Shown here: positions 8,474 through 17,586 of the stretch, piece by piece
Layout: every line of letters begins with the position of its first letter
Position numbering within the stretch: the stretch's first letter is position 1
NCBI GenBank assembly: GCA_003151235.1
Contig: PLWZ01000027.1
Location: 1 to 39,256, forward strand
DNA: 39,256 nt
Origin: Acidimicrobiaceae bacterium
GTDB lineage: Bacteria; Actinomycetota; Acidimicrobiia; Acidimicrobiales; RAAP-2
Direction of reading: 5' to 3'
Made by a program: the position numbers and the translations under genes
Notes under the pieces: generated by a model
Database searches by the model: none
The model's input: the letters and a program-made list of their open reading frames with translations, nothing else
What the model was told of the DNA's origin: nothing

Positions 8474-8568
8474 GCCGGGCTGGGGCGAGAATCACACGGA
8501 ACGGCGTTGCTTTGAAGATCGACCAAGGCCAGCACTGCTTGGCAACGGGACCGGCCTGGGACGGTTCT

Positions 8569-9117
8569 CTAAGCCTGACGACCCAGGAAGTAGAGGAACT
8601 CGGTCTGTAGGTCCGCACCGGGGGGCGGGTCCAGCTTGGGCCCGAAGATGTTTGGTTGGCGAATCATGGCGTCCATCGGCTTGAGAGCTTCGTAGGCACG
8701 GCGGACGGAAACCTCGTCGAGGCGCTCGTCCGCACCGACCGCCCGGGCCAGGTCCCAGGTGTGCACGAGCAGGTCCATGGTTACGAACCGGCCGATGACC
8801 TCCCCGGCGGGCATCTTTCCTGTCGGCCCGTCGATGTCCTTGGCCAGCGCCTCGGGGTCTCCGGTGATCTCGTCGATCCTCCGCGAGGCCTCCTCCCACG
8901 CCCGTCTCGGGTCCTCGTCGGCGCTCACGGGCTTCGACTCCCCACCCCTGACGGCGGCGATCACGCCCCGATGGCCCTCGACCACGTGGGCCACCACGTC
9001 GCGGGCTCTCCAGCCTTCGCAGGGAGACTGGGCCGCCCATTTGTCAGGGGCCACGGCCCTGACGGCGGCGTCGAAGCCGTTCGATATCTGACGGTACGCA
9101 TCTTGGACGTCGGTCAT
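8569..9117 (-). CDS. TIGR03086-family metal-binding protein (DinB/mycothiol maleylpyruvate isomerase-like)
   Basis: The 182-aa protein has the fold signature of the mycothiol-dependent DinB superfamily. QSPCEGWRARDVVAHVVEGH supplies the first histidines, and MDLLVHTWDLARAVG supplies the last. These are the usual metal ligands. The ending FLYFLGRQA is typical of TIGR03086 members. The start at 9117 (MTDVQDAYRQIS) is preferred because homologous sequence begins there; the upstream extension looks random. The ribosome-binding site is weak. It is convergent with the CoA-transferase across 95 bp. A thiol-transfer role is possible; members are mostly uncharacterised. Confidence 0.85.
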   Translation of the reverse strand: MTDVQDAYRQISNGFDAAVRAVAPDKWAAQSPCEGWRARDVVAHVVEGHRGVIAAVRGGESKPVSADEDPRRAWEEASRRIDEITGDPEALAKDIDGPTGKMPAGEVIGRFVTMDLLVHTWDLARAVGADERLDEVSVRRAYEALKPMDAMIRQPNIFGPKLDPPPGADLQTEFLYFLGRQA

Positions 9118-9208
9118 CGCCGCAGCGTACGCGCGCCCGCCAGCCTCCTGCCCAGTGTTCAACCGATTCGACAGGTCGGCCAACGCGAAAAGCCTCGAGT
9201 CTGGGGCC

Positions 9209-9217
9209 TTCGGGACT
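9209..9217 (+). promoter_or_regulatory. Possible DosR/DevR-like half-site upstream of csbD
   Basis: TTCGGGACT equals the left half of the mycobacterial DosR box (TTSGGGACTWWAGTCCCSAA). The right half is not conserved (CCTGTAAGT follows). It lies 110 bp before the CsbD-like gene. This may be chance in high-GC DNA. Confidence 0.25.
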
Positions 9218-9326
9218 CCTGTAAGTGAGGACCTTTGCCTCTAACTGACCCGGGCCACTGGTGCCATCGTTGAAAGTGTGGTCCTGGCAGGTCCGGGACG
9301 GAGTTCGACGAAGAAAGAGGAAGCTC

Positions 9327-9518
9327 ATGGCTGGGAAGGCTGATCAGATGAAGGGCAAGGCCAAAGAGGCCGTCGGGGACCTGACCGGAAACAAGGATCT
9401 CAAGTCGGAGGGTGAGGCTGACAGGCAAGCCGGCGAGGTCAAGGCGAAGGTCGGCAAGGTCGAGGAGAAGGTCGAAGAGGTGATCGACAAGGCCAAGGGC
9501 GTTCTTCACCCGAAGTAG
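9327..9518 (+). CDS. CsbD-family stress protein
   Basis: The 63-aa hydrophilic protein begins MAGKADQMKGKAKEAVGDLT and is rich in Lys, Glu and Gly, exactly the CsbD pattern (KG.kE..G..tgd..l..eG..d...G). It is predicted to be a soluble stress-induced protein of unknown mechanism. The ATG at 9327 has an AGAGGAAG site 3 bases before it, so the longer upstream frame is rejected. A small membrane protein follows in the same direction, perhaps in the same stress-response unit. Confidence 0.92.
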   Translation: MAGKADQMKGKAKEAVGDLTGNKDLKSEGEADRQAGEVKAKVGKVEEKVEEVIDKAKGVLHPK

Positions 9519-9592
9519 TCCACTGCCTCGCCGTCCTTCGGCTAACAGTCACTCGGGGGGCAAACGAGTCAACCAAAAAGGGGGTATTTCTG

Positions 9593-9844
9593 ATGCCAAT
9601 TCGTTCATCGGAGACTCGACGCATTCACTCGTTACTCGGTCAACGCAGGGTATCGGACGTTGTGATGGTGACGACCCTTTCTGTCGCCCTCCTGGCTGGC
9701 CTCATCGGTTTCGCCGTCCATGTTCTCTGGGTTGTTGCCATCGTGGCGCTCGCGCTCGGGCTCGGCTATGTGGTCGCCAACGCCCGTCAAGATCGCAGAG
9801 AGGCCATCGACCGGCACCAAGAGAACGAGGAACAGGCCGCGTGA
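9593..9844 (+). CDS. Small two-helix membrane protein, function unknown
   Basis: The 83-aa product has a basic N-terminus, a long hydrophobic stretch (VTTLSVALLAGLIGFAVHVL then WVVAIVALALGLGYVVA) able to form two helices, and a charged tail (RQDRREAIDRHQENEEQAA). A GGGGG stretch lies about 8 bases before the ATG; an internal ATG at 9665 is an alternative start. It follows csbD by 74 bp. Such small proteins are common near general-stress genes of actinobacteria. No family can be named. Confidence 0.65.
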   Translation: MPIRSSETRRIHSLLGQRRVSDVVMVTTLSVALLAGLIGFAVHVLWVVAIVALALGLGYVVANARQDRREAIDRHQENEEQAA

Positions 9845-10019
9845 CTCCCCCGGTGCATACGGGGATTGCGCCTCAGCCCCTTGGCCATTGAGACAGAGGC
9901 CACATGAACGCCCCCCAGAAGATGCACCTCAGAATGTCCAGAAGGGGTTTCGCCGCTACTGCCGTCCGGATGGCCTCGCGGGCAGGGAAAGCAGAATCAT
10001 TCTCTTCCAGCCAAATGGA

Positions 10020-10208
10020 ATGGTGCACCCAGCCACCACACCCAGAACAACGGATCTGAATCCACTCGCTCGCGCTCTGACAGGAGTGGCCGTGGCGGCT
10101 CTCGCCGTGACCGGCGCTGCGTGCGGCAATGCGCCGGCCTCCTCACCTCGGCCCACTTCCAGCCGCCAGGTGGTTGCCCGGTCGCGGACTGTTGCTTTCA
10201 GCCGATGA
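10020..10208 (+). CDS. Possible short exported or lipoprotein-like peptide
   Basis: The 62-aa frame has a hydrophobic core (LARALTGVAVAALAVTGAAC) ending in a cysteine with a poor lipobox (GAAC), followed by a Ser/Pro/Thr-rich piece. That looks like the start of a lipoprotein whose body is missing. No strong ribosome-binding site is visible. It may be a decayed gene start or chance. The rest of 9845-10320 shows nothing recognisable. Confidence 0.3.
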   Translation: MVHPATTPRTTDLNPLARALTGVAVAALAVTGAACGNAPASSPRPTSSRQVVARSRTVAFSR

Positions 10209-10320
10209 AACTTCGGCATTAGCTGTCCAACTCCTGCTGTGAGGAGCCCCGACTCAAGGGTGCGAACGCATGACCAAGGAGTCGGATGCGCGAAGGCAGG
10301 CGATCAGCCGAGTCGAAAGT

Positions 10321-11298
10321 TCACGTCTTTCGCTGACAATACCCATGTGACGCCAGAAAGCTCCGAAGCTGGTCGAGATATGCCGATCCGCTTGGCCACC
10401 CGGCAAGGGTCGAATCAAGCATGCTTTGTGCCTGGAGCTGGCCGAGCGTGCTTGTCAGTTGGGCGGATTGACCCAGCGTACATTCGTCCGCTGCCCATGC
10501 GGCCAGCCACCCGAGACCATAACCAGATTGGCTTTGGACATAGCTGCCCCACTGGAACCCGGCATCGACGGCCACCCAGTTGAGGTGCTCTCTCGTCGTG
10601 ACGACGAAGGAATGGCCTCGAAGCTCAAGCGTCTTGAGCGGCATTCCGGAACCGCCGTAACTAGCGAACTGATACGCAAAGGCGTTATCGGCAGTCACAA
10701 GAACCGCATGGCTGCCGACCGAGATCAAGCTGGCCCCGGGGTTCCCCAGATCGCGCTCGATCAACGAAGAATTGCTCGTAACGCGATATGCGTCGATAAG
10801 CGTGCAGCAGTGGGCTCCGCCGCTATAGACATTCACAAGGACCGCCGTCTCGGGGCGTGGACCCCCGAAATGTGCGATGCACAAAGCTCGGACCGAGGTG
10901 GTGGACGAAACCCATGCCCAGGGAAACGGGGCGTTTCCCCGACCGAAGTCTCCGGGAATCAAACCCAAGCCAGGCTCGATCTCCTGTGTGGGTAATGCGG
11001 CCTTCATGACGCGCTTGGCATCGAGATACACCGTGATCGTCGCTTCCGATAAGCCTGATGGCCCAAGGGAGGGCAGTTCAACCGCGCCGGAGAGGGTTGC
11101 GCGAACGCTACCAAGGGTGGCCGAGGCGCTCGCCGATGTTCCATTCGCCAGACCCATGAGATTGATCGAGCCACAGCTCACCGGACTAGGGAGCGGAACT
11201 CCTCGCTGCGTCGCACCGCCTGCAGTGGAACTGGTCGTACCGACGACACTGAAAAGGCCAATGATGACAATGATCAAGATTCGGCGATGCAGCTTCAT
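10321..11298 (-). CDS. Secreted protein of unknown function
   Basis: The 325-aa protein has a Sec signal peptide (MKLHRRILIIVIIGLFSVVG, then TTSSTAGG). The middle contains LVNVYSGGAHCCTLIDAY, a motif recurring in uncharacterised exported bacterial proteins, with a CC pair. The C-terminal third is Gly/Ser/Trp-rich (WGSYVQSQSGYGLGWLAAWAADE) and ends with a helix and Cys (FLASHGYCQRKT). The other cysteines (VSCGS, ALCIAH, DECTLG) may form disulfides outside the cell. No enzymatic motif is recognised. A cell-surface or periplasm-like location is predicted. Confidence 0.75.
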   Translation of the reverse strand: MKLHRRILIIVIIGLFSVVGTTSSTAGGATQRGVPLPSPVSCGSINLMGLANGTSASASATLGSVRATLSGAVELPSLGPSGLSEATITVYLDAKRVMKAALPTQEIEPGLGLIPGDFGRGNAPFPWAWVSSTTSVRALCIAHFGGPRPETAVLVNVYSGGAHCCTLIDAYRVTSNSSLIERDLGNPGASLISVGSHAVLVTADNAFAYQFASYGGSGMPLKTLELRGHSFVVTTREHLNWVAVDAGFQWGSYVQSQSGYGLGWLAAWAADECTLGQSAQLTSTLGQLQAQSMLDSTLAGWPSGSAYLDQLRSFLASHGYCQRKT

Positions 11299-11550
11299 CT
11301 TCCTCCCGCCACCTGCTATCTACACCCCAAAGGCTGTGTTCCCCTGGCATATGCTGGAATAGGGTCATTAGTCCTGTCTTGGCTTTCGTCTCCTGTCCGT
11401 CGCCGCGGTGCAGGTTATGAGGGCGCGCGCGGTTGGATATACGTTGGAACTGGAAACGGCCGGACTAGAAAGCGGAGTGCGAGTGGAACGCGGGGTATGG
11501 AAGCACACCTCTTCCGTAGACCTGGAAGGGCACGATCTCCCATCTCGAGT

Positions 11551-11640
11551 TCAGTTTGCCGACGACCAAACCGTTCTGCCCACCGGGACGCTGGCGGTGA
11601 CGGTGTTGGTCACCCCATCGATCACCGACACGGTGTTCGA
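11551..11640 (-). pseudogene. YVTN beta-propeller repeat remnant
   Basis: One blade of a YVTN-type propeller is readable (SNTVSVIDGVTNTV then TASVPVGRT), followed at once by VWSSAN and a stop. No neighbouring blade is found in the same frame. This is a scrap of a larger surface protein gene in the 394-bp gap between the secreted protein and the molybdenum hydroxylase; the rest of that gap shows nothing else. Confidence 0.55.
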
Positions 11641-11692
11641 TGGGGCCGGTCTTGTTGCGTCCGACGTCCGGTGGCAGCTGGCCGTGTGGCAA

Positions 11693-14278
11693 TCAGCCCG
11701 GCAGCCGGTGCCCAGGGGTGAGGGGCAGGTCGCGGAGGCGGCGGCCGGTCGCGTCAAAGAGGGCGTTGGCCACGGCTGGGGCCACGGCGATCATCGGGGT
11801 CTCGCCAGCACCGGCCGAGGGCAGGTCCGGGCGGTCACAGAGCACGACCTCGATCTCGGGCAGGTCGGCGAATCGGGGTAGCGGGTACCGGGTCAGCGAC
11901 GGTTCGACGAGCCGGCCACCCGTGACGGGCAGAGCCTCGAAGAGCGCGCCACCCAGGGCCATCATCGTCGCACCCTCGATCTGGTTGACGACGGTGTCGG
12001 GGTTCACCACCGTGCCACAGTCGTAGGCGGTGACGATGCGGGTGACCGCCACCCGACCATCGGGGTCAACTTGGACCTCGGCGAAGGTGGCCACCCGGCC
12101 GCCCTTCTCTAGCCCGACCGCCAGGCCCCGCCCGGTCCGCACGCCGTGAGCCGTCCCCGCCGCGCCCGCGCCCGCGCCCTCAGCCTGGGCCACGGCTGTC
12201 CCGGTGCTGTGCACCCAACCGAACCGCTCAGCGGCCGCTTGGAGCACCTCGACCAGGCGGTCGTCGTCGAGCTGGCGTCGGCGGAATTCGAGGGGATCCT
12301 CGCCGCGCCGGTTGGCAAGCTCGTCGATCGCCGACTCCCGGGCGAAGTTGTTGGCGGTGGCGGCCAAGGCCCGGTAGGACCCCTGTCGCAGAGGCGACTG
12401 GGCCGGCTGGTAGCGCAAGCGCCTGGCGCCCGTCCGGTACGGGGGCGCCAGGGCCGCCGCTCCCGCGTTGACATCGAGGAAGTCCCACGCCGCCAGCTCA
12501 CCGTCCCGGTCGAGGCCCGCGGCCACGTCGATGACCGCCATCGGGCGGACCGTTCCCCACCGCAGCTCCTCGGCTCGGCTCCAGTGGACGTGCACCGGTC
12601 GCCGGGCCGCCCTGGCCAACAGGGCCGCCTCGGTGGCCACGCCCCCGGCATGCTTGCCCCCGAACGCCCCTCCGGTCGGCGGCACCACGACCCGAACGCC
12701 GGCCTCGTCGATCCCGACGGCCTTCGCCACCTGGCTCCTCACGCCGAAGGGCACCTGGGTCCCGGTCCACACCGTCAAGCGGTCACCAGCCCACTCGGCC
12801 AGGGCGGCCCGGGTCTCCAGCGGCACGTGGGCGAGGTAGGCGGTCGTGTACGTCGCACGCACCGACTCGGCGGCGCCGGCCAGCGCGCCGGGAACGTCCC
12901 CGGTCACCTCATCGATCTGCCGTTCCCACCCCTCGGCGGTGACCGGATGGGTGCGCAGGTACTCCACCAGGTCCTCACCGATGGGCTCGGGCTCGTCCCA
13001 CTCGGCGTCGATGGCGGCCACGGCCAACCGCGCCGTAGCCGGGTCGTCGGCCACCGCGCCGACGAACGAGCCCTCCTGGACCACCGTGACCCCCGGAATG
13101 ACTTCCGCACGACTGCAGTCGACCGACCGCAGAATGGCGCCGACGACCGCCGGCCGGAGGACGGCACCGTGGGCCATTCCGGGGCGCACGAGGTCCGACA
13201 CGAACCGCCGGAGACCCGTGACCGCGTCCACGCTGCCGGCCTCGTGGCCCGAATGACCCACGAGACGCCGATCTTCGGGCGCGACGAGCGCCGGCTCGGT
13301 GTCGAGCACGACCAACCGGCATCCATGGCCGAGCTGGTCCGTGCTGCCGAGGTCGCCGAGGGCGCGACGAGCGCCGGCGGCGGCCCGACGCAGCGCCTCG
13401 CCAGCGTCCGGCATGGAACGGCTGCCGAAGGTGCCGGCGTCGTAGGGGCACACGTCGGTGTCGCCCTGGACCACCGACACCAGGCCGACCTCCACGCCCA
13501 GCTCCTCCGCTACGAGGAGGCGGAAGGCGGTCCGGTTGTCCTGCCCGACGTCGACCTTTCCGCTGAACGCGCTGACCGTTCCCGACGGTGCCACGTGGAC
13601 CCACGCCCCGCCCTGCCACGTCCAGCTCCCTGGTGGCTGGGCAGCAGGCCAGACGCAGACGAGCCCGGGACCGAGGACGGCCTCGTAATCACGGTCGCCT
13701 GGAGGGAGCAGGTCCCAAGGCCAACGGGGCCTAGGCGTGAGGTTCGTAGCGTCGCCGGTCGAGTCGAGCAGTTCGCCGGCGTCGCTGTCAGCCCCTTCAG
13801 TCCCAGTCGCCTCAGTCCCCGCCGTCCGCCGGCGAATGTCGCGCGCACGGTGGGCGGCGCGCCGGATACGCGGGTAGCAGCCGCAGCGGCAAATACCGGG
13901 CCCGAGAGCAGCTGCGATGGCCCGGTCGTCGGGCTCGTGGTCGTCCATGAGGGTGGCGAGGCGCAGCGCCATGCCGGGGGTGCAGTACCCGCACTGGAAG
14001 GCGTGCTCCTCGACCAGCGCCTGCTGCGCCGGGTGGAGCCTCCCGCCGGCGGTCAACCCCTCGACGGTGGTGACCGCACGCCCGTCGACCTCGCCAACCG
14101 GCGTCTGGCACGACAGCACTGGGTCTCCGTCGACCAGCACGGTGCAGGCGCCGCACTCGCCCTCCCCGCAGCCAGGCTTGGTTCCAGTGAGCCCGAGAGC
14201 GCCCCGCAGCCAGCCGATCAGCATCCCGGTCGTGCCATTGAGCGGATAGGAGCGGCCGTTGACAATCACTACTGCCAT
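11693..14278 (-). CDS. Fused [2Fe-2S] / molybdopterin hydroxylase (isoquinoline 1-oxidoreductase or aldehyde dehydrogenase type)
   Basis: The 861-aa protein joins two normally separate subunits. The first 150 residues form the small iron-sulfur subunit, with a plant-type cluster (CGEGECGACTVLVDG, then SC) and a second cluster from QCGYCTPGM and ICRCGCYP. After a linker comes the molybdopterin subunit: FSGKVDVGQDNRTAFRLLVAEE, a TGGAFGGKHAGG segment and, near the C-terminus, GAGETP with the Glu that acts as catalytic base. This is the xanthine oxidase superfamily, IorAB-like. No FAD subunit or Mo-cofactor maturase is nearby, so the electron acceptor is unknown. The ATG at 14278 is preferred (AGGG 9 bases upstream) over a GTG three codons earlier. 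Confidence 0.9.
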   Translation of the reverse strand: MAVVIVNGRSYPLNGTTGMLIGWLRGALGLTGTKPGCGEGECGACTVLVDGDPVLSCQTPVGEVDGRAVTTVEGLTAGGRLHPAQQALVEEHAFQCGYCTPGMALRLATLMDDHEPDDRAIAAALGPGICRCGCYPRIRRAAHRARDIRRRTAGTEATGTEGADSDAGELLDSTGDATNLTPRPRWPWDLLPPGDRDYEAVLGPGLVCVWPAAQPPGSWTWQGGAWVHVAPSGTVSAFSGKVDVGQDNRTAFRLLVAEELGVEVGLVSVVQGDTDVCPYDAGTFGSRSMPDAGEALRRAAAGARRALGDLGSTDQLGHGCRLVVLDTEPALVAPEDRRLVGHSGHEAGSVDAVTGLRRFVSDLVRPGMAHGAVLRPAVVGAILRSVDCSRAEVIPGVTVVQEGSFVGAVADDPATARLAVAAIDAEWDEPEPIGEDLVEYLRTHPVTAEGWERQIDEVTGDVPGALAGAAESVRATYTTAYLAHVPLETRAALAEWAGDRLTVWTGTQVPFGVRSQVAKAVGIDEAGVRVVVPPTGGAFGGKHAGGVATEAALLARAARRPVHVHWSRAEELRWGTVRPMAVIDVAAGLDRDGELAAWDFLDVNAGAAALAPPYRTGARRLRYQPAQSPLRQGSYRALAATANNFARESAIDELANRRGEDPLEFRRRQLDDDRLVEVLQAAAERFGWVHSTGTAVAQAEGAGAGAAGTAHGVRTGRGLAVGLEKGGRVATFAEVQVDPDGRVAVTRIVTAYDCGTVVNPDTVVNQIEGATMMALGGALFEALPVTGGRLVEPSLTRYPLPRFADLPEIEVVLCDRPDLPSAGAGETPMIAVAPAVANALFDATGRRLRDLPLTPGHRLPG

Positions 14279-14358
14279 CGCCGGCACCCTACGCCCGACG
14301 CCCGAGGGGAAAGGGCGGAAAGCGCCCCGAAGCGGAATGCCTTCGGCCGTTGCCGAGG

Positions 14359-14381
14359 GACGGCAGGGCTCCCCTGCCGTC
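14359..14381. terminator. 10-bp perfect hairpin between the hydroxylase gene and the att-like repeat
   Basis: GACGGCAGGG and CCCTGCCGTC pair perfectly across a CTC loop. No T-tract follows on either strand, so it could be an intrinsic terminator of the GC-rich actinobacterial kind or simply an inverted repeat. Confidence 0.4.
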
Positions 14382-14515
14382 GGCGCCCCCCACCGAGCCC
14401 AAGCCGCGCAGGGGGCCCGCTAGCTGCCCAGGAGCCGGGCCGAGGAGCTGGACACGGGTGCCGGAGCCAGAGTGGGACAGATGTGCCGAACCCTTACAGC
14501 TCACCTGCGACTTTA

Positions 14516-14565
<50 letters not shown>

Positions 14566-15164
14566 CCGAGGTGTGTCGGGTCTGATGCGGTTTAGTGCGC
14601 CTCTGTGCACGGCACCAACGGCGCAGGCAAGCGCTCGGTTGGGGTCTTAGGAACCCGTAGGTGCCTGGTTCGATGACAAGTCTGATGACAAAGGTCCCCC
14701 CAGCTTCCGGGGCCCAGGCGATCGGGACCTGAAGGTTGCAGACTTCCGAGTCGGCGCAATAGATACAGCAAGCAGCCGGTTTCTCGGTCAAGGGGCAACC
14801 CGTGGACAACATGCTTGGTTGACCACCTTGAGAGGGTGGCCGGACCAAGCCAAACACCTGCGGCTTCACCCGAAGTTCCCGATCGACCTGCTGATTGCCC
14901 ACGAAATCGCTCTTGAGCTGTTCGCCCAGCGGGAGTTAGCAGGCCACCCCGATCCCTTGCAACCGATCCGAGCACTCCCGCAACGTCTCGTTGTAATCCC
15001 GGCCAGATAGCGGGAGCCCGCCCTCCCGGGTCGCCCGCCTTCCCGCTGCGCGGCTCCCTCGGTCGTCACCGCCGCGATCCTGCAGGCGGGGTGTAGCCAC
15101 GCACTCCGTGAGGGTTGAACCTGCGCCCGATTGGCAGGGGCCCGCGCCATGTCAATCTGGCGAA

Positions 15165-15422
15165 TCAGCGAACAAACCGCTCGACGGGGATGTCGCTTTC
15201 CCGGATCACACGCTCAAGCTCGTAGGAGCCTATTCCTGAGTATCGCTGGGCGAGCAGATCGAGCACGTCGCTGTCTGGGTCACCGCCGAGGAGCTCAACC
15301 AGGCGGAGGACATGGGTAGCCCGGACCGTTGTGAACCACTCGTACTCGCCGTCGTCGCTGAGGAGACCTCCAATCGAGTCACGACTGCTCGGCGCGTTTC
15401 TCCGGCCGCTTCCGTCTGTCAA
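15165..15422 (-). pseudogene. C-terminal part of a split small protein (copy 1)
   Basis: From the LLSDDGEYEWFTTVR segment onward the frame encodes THVLRLVELLGG, DSDVLDLLAQRYSG, GSYELERVIRESDI and PVERFVR. I recognise this pattern from about 100-aa uncharacterised actinobacterial proteins whose N-terminus reads DGSLHIDGQDLGP. That N-terminus is missing here; the upstream residues come from the overlapping end of the membrane-protein gene. The second copy at 16966-17424 has the N-terminus but the wrong C-terminus. Together they look like one gene split by insertion or duplication. Confidence 0.6.
15193..15359. repeat. 167-bp direct repeat, left copy
   Basis: It aligns without gaps to 17018-17184; I count 11 differences by eye (about 93% identity). 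The repeats lie within the two partial copies of the small gene and bracket the 15379-16896 membrane-protein gene. Confidence 0.85.
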
Positions 15423-16896
15423 ACCTCAAGGTCTTGGTTGAGCCGTAGAGGCCGACGGCCGCGATGACCAGCGCTCCCGCACACAGGACAACCAAAATCG
15501 CCGATGCCGGCTCGCCGAAGTAATGGCCCGGTAGACCGAACATCGGGAGGAACCGGTCCACGCCGTGCCACCAGCCTGACCAGGCGGCAGCCGGCAAGGG
15601 CGGAGTTTGAAAAGGGTTGTAGTAGAGGTGGGATCCGTCGACGATCGGGATCGCTTGGACTATCCACAAGATGGCGATCACACCAGCCGGGATCTTCAGG
15701 GAACGCCCTGCTTCCTGCCACCGTTCGATGCAGGAGCCGATCCAGATCGCAAATATCGGGATCAGGGACCACATGAAGCGTCCGGCGAGGGACCGGCCCC
15801 CATAGGGGTTTCCTGAGTACGTGCCGTTGAGAATCAAAATGGCCAGGACACTCCCCACGCTGGCGACCACGCTGAAGGGGACGCGTCGGCGTGCTGTCCA
15901 CAGGCCGACCAGTCCGAGAATGGCCACGGGTACCTGGATGAACAGACCCTGGTCCCGGTCGATCAAAAGGCCGAGGGTGTACTCGATCCCGTCCTTTCCC
16001 AAGTTTGGCGATGGCTCGGGGAGCCCCCCCAGGTGCCCAAAATACCGGGCGTTGTAGATCAACAGCACGGCCCACGACACACAGACAACACCGACCAGGG
16101 CCACGGTGTGCCACTGAGAGGCTCTCGCACGATGCCGCACGATCGCGATGACCACGAGTGTGATGCCGGCAGGCACGAGATTCTTGATCTGCAGCCACGG
16201 CAGCCACGCAAGAGTGACAAGGATGACCAACGAGCCGAATCGGCTCGAATGCTGCGTGCGTTCGAGAAGGGCGACTTCTACCAGTGCGCAGGCAAGGAAA
16301 ACGCCGGAAAGAAAATCGGGATAGATCTGGGTCACCGCGACCAGGATCGCCGGCGCCACGAGTGCCAAGGCGAGCAAAAGCTGCCCTCTCCGGCTCAGAT
16401 GCATGAGTCGGCTGGTCCGTCGATGGAGATAGACCAGGCCAGCGACACTGATAGCCGCCATTCCCGTTGTGGCACCGAGAAAGAGGTGACCCGTTGCCAC
16501 GAACGGGATGAGCAGGATGCCAAGACCGGGTTCGAACGGGCTGATGACACCCCGCGGGCCAAGAAACTGTGCGACCATCCCGGGCGTTACTCCGACCGGG
16601 TACGCCGCAAGGCGGTGTCTGGTCAAGTCCGCCTTGATCGTTGTAAGGATGGTCACTTTGAGGTGCAGATACGACTGCGCCTGGATGATGTAGGCGGGTT
16701 CGTCACCGGTTAGGTTCACGCCTTTGTGGTGGGTGAACCAGGCGATCAGCAGCTCAACGCAAACACCCAGGACGAGCGCGGCACCGCATGCGGCGAGCTC
16801 TCGCTGATACGGGCGTCCGGCGTGCGTCCCTTCGGCGTGGTCCGATTCAGTCTTGTCAGTCACCGGAACTGCGAGGATCGGTTCAGCCTTAACCAT
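15379..16896 (-). CDS. Multi-pass membrane protein, GT-C-fold glycosyltransferase-like
   Basis: The 505-aa protein has about 11-12 hydrophobic segments from ELAACGAALVLGVCVELLIA to ILVVLCAGALVIAAVGLYG. After the first helix comes GVNLTGDEPAYIIQAQSYLH; an acidic DE in the first outward loop followed by a helix is the hallmark of GT-C transferases such as ArnT and the polyprenol-phosphate mannosyltransferases. The loop with ARYFGHLGGLPEPSPN and the C-terminal DRRKRPEKRAEQS tail are otherwise unassigned. It probably adds a sugar from a lipid carrier to a surface polymer. It sits alone between two 167-bp direct repeats. A flippase or permease is the main alternative. Confidence 0.6.
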   Translation of the reverse strand: MVKAEPILAVPVTDKTESDHAEGTHAGRPYQRELAACGAALVLGVCVELLIAWFTHHKGVNLTGDEPAYIIQAQSYLHLKVTILTTIKADLTRHRLAAYPVGVTPGMVAQFLGPRGVISPFEPGLGILLIPFVATGHLFLGATTGMAAISVAGLVYLHRRTSRLMHLSRRGQLLLALALVAPAILVAVTQIYPDFLSGVFLACALVEVALLERTQHSSRFGSLVILVTLAWLPWLQIKNLVPAGITLVVIAIVRHRARASQWHTVALVGVVCVSWAVLLIYNARYFGHLGGLPEPSPNLGKDGIEYTLGLLIDRDQGLFIQVPVAILGLVGLWTARRRVPFSVVASVGSVLAILILNGTYSGNPYGGRSLAGRFMWSLIPIFAIWIGSCIERWQEAGRSLKIPAGVIAILWIVQAIPIVDGSHLYYNPFQTPPLPAAAWSGWWHGVDRFLPMFGLPGHYFGEPASAILVVLCAGALVIAAVGLYGSTKTLRFDRRKRPEKRAEQS

Positions 16897-16965
16897 CCTG
16901 GGTCAGAGCACGATCACAAGATCGGCCAACCGGTTTCCGGTGCAGCGTAGCGGCAGCGTTCCGTT

Positions 16966-17424
16966 CTAGCGGGTTATGAGGGCCGCGCCTTGCGCCAGAG
17001 CCAATGGGGAGGACGGTTCGCTCTCCCGAATCACGCGCTCGAGCTCGTAGGAGCCCATTCCTGAGTATCGCTTGGCGAGCAGATCGAGCACGTCGCTGTC
17101 TTGGTCACCGCCTAGGAGCTCAACCAGGTGGCAGACATGGGTAGCCCGGACCGTTGTGAACCACTCGTACTCGCCGTCGTCGCTTACTGGCGCAGTGTCC
17201 GGCCCGAGATCCTGGCCGTCGATGTGTAGCGAACCGTCAGAGTCGAGGTACGCCCATAGTGGCTCTTCGCGTTGAACTGGGGAGCGACACGTAGAGAGGT
17301 ATCTGGCTACTCGAACCTCGGCGGGATCTAAAGGCCGTCCGCGCTCGCGAGAGTTGCCTGCCCATGCACTTCGGGGGCAGCCCTCGGCCCGCAATGGCAC
17401 GCGCGTTATGGGACACCTATCCAA
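16966..17424 (-). pseudogene. N-terminal part of a split small protein (copy 2)
   Basis: The family part runs from LWAYLDSDGSLHIDGQDLG through VSDDGEYEWFTTVRATHV and DVLDLLAKRYSGMGSYELERVIRE. The C-terminus then becomes SEPSSPLALAQGAALITR instead of the SDIPVERFVR seen in copy 1. No good start codon lies right before the family part; the ATG at 17424 gives a 152-aa frame whose first 50 residues look unrelated. Recombination of the two repeats would restore an intact gene. Function unknown. Confidence 0.5.
17018..17184. repeat. 167-bp direct repeat, right copy
   Basis: Partner of 15193-15359, about 93% identical over its full length without gaps. It marks the right border of the 1.66-kb insert. 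Confidence 0.85.
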
Positions 17425-17586
17425 GTGCCGATCGCCGACTATTTGCGGGATCGGGCCGCGATCCCCGGCAAGATCACGCCGCCCCGATCACCCAGATCTG
17501 TCGTCGGAACCGCCACCTATGGCAGCGCCTCAGCGCCGGGTGGCCGACCGCGACCGGTGGCTGGTGCGCATGGGCCCGGCTGCTCT

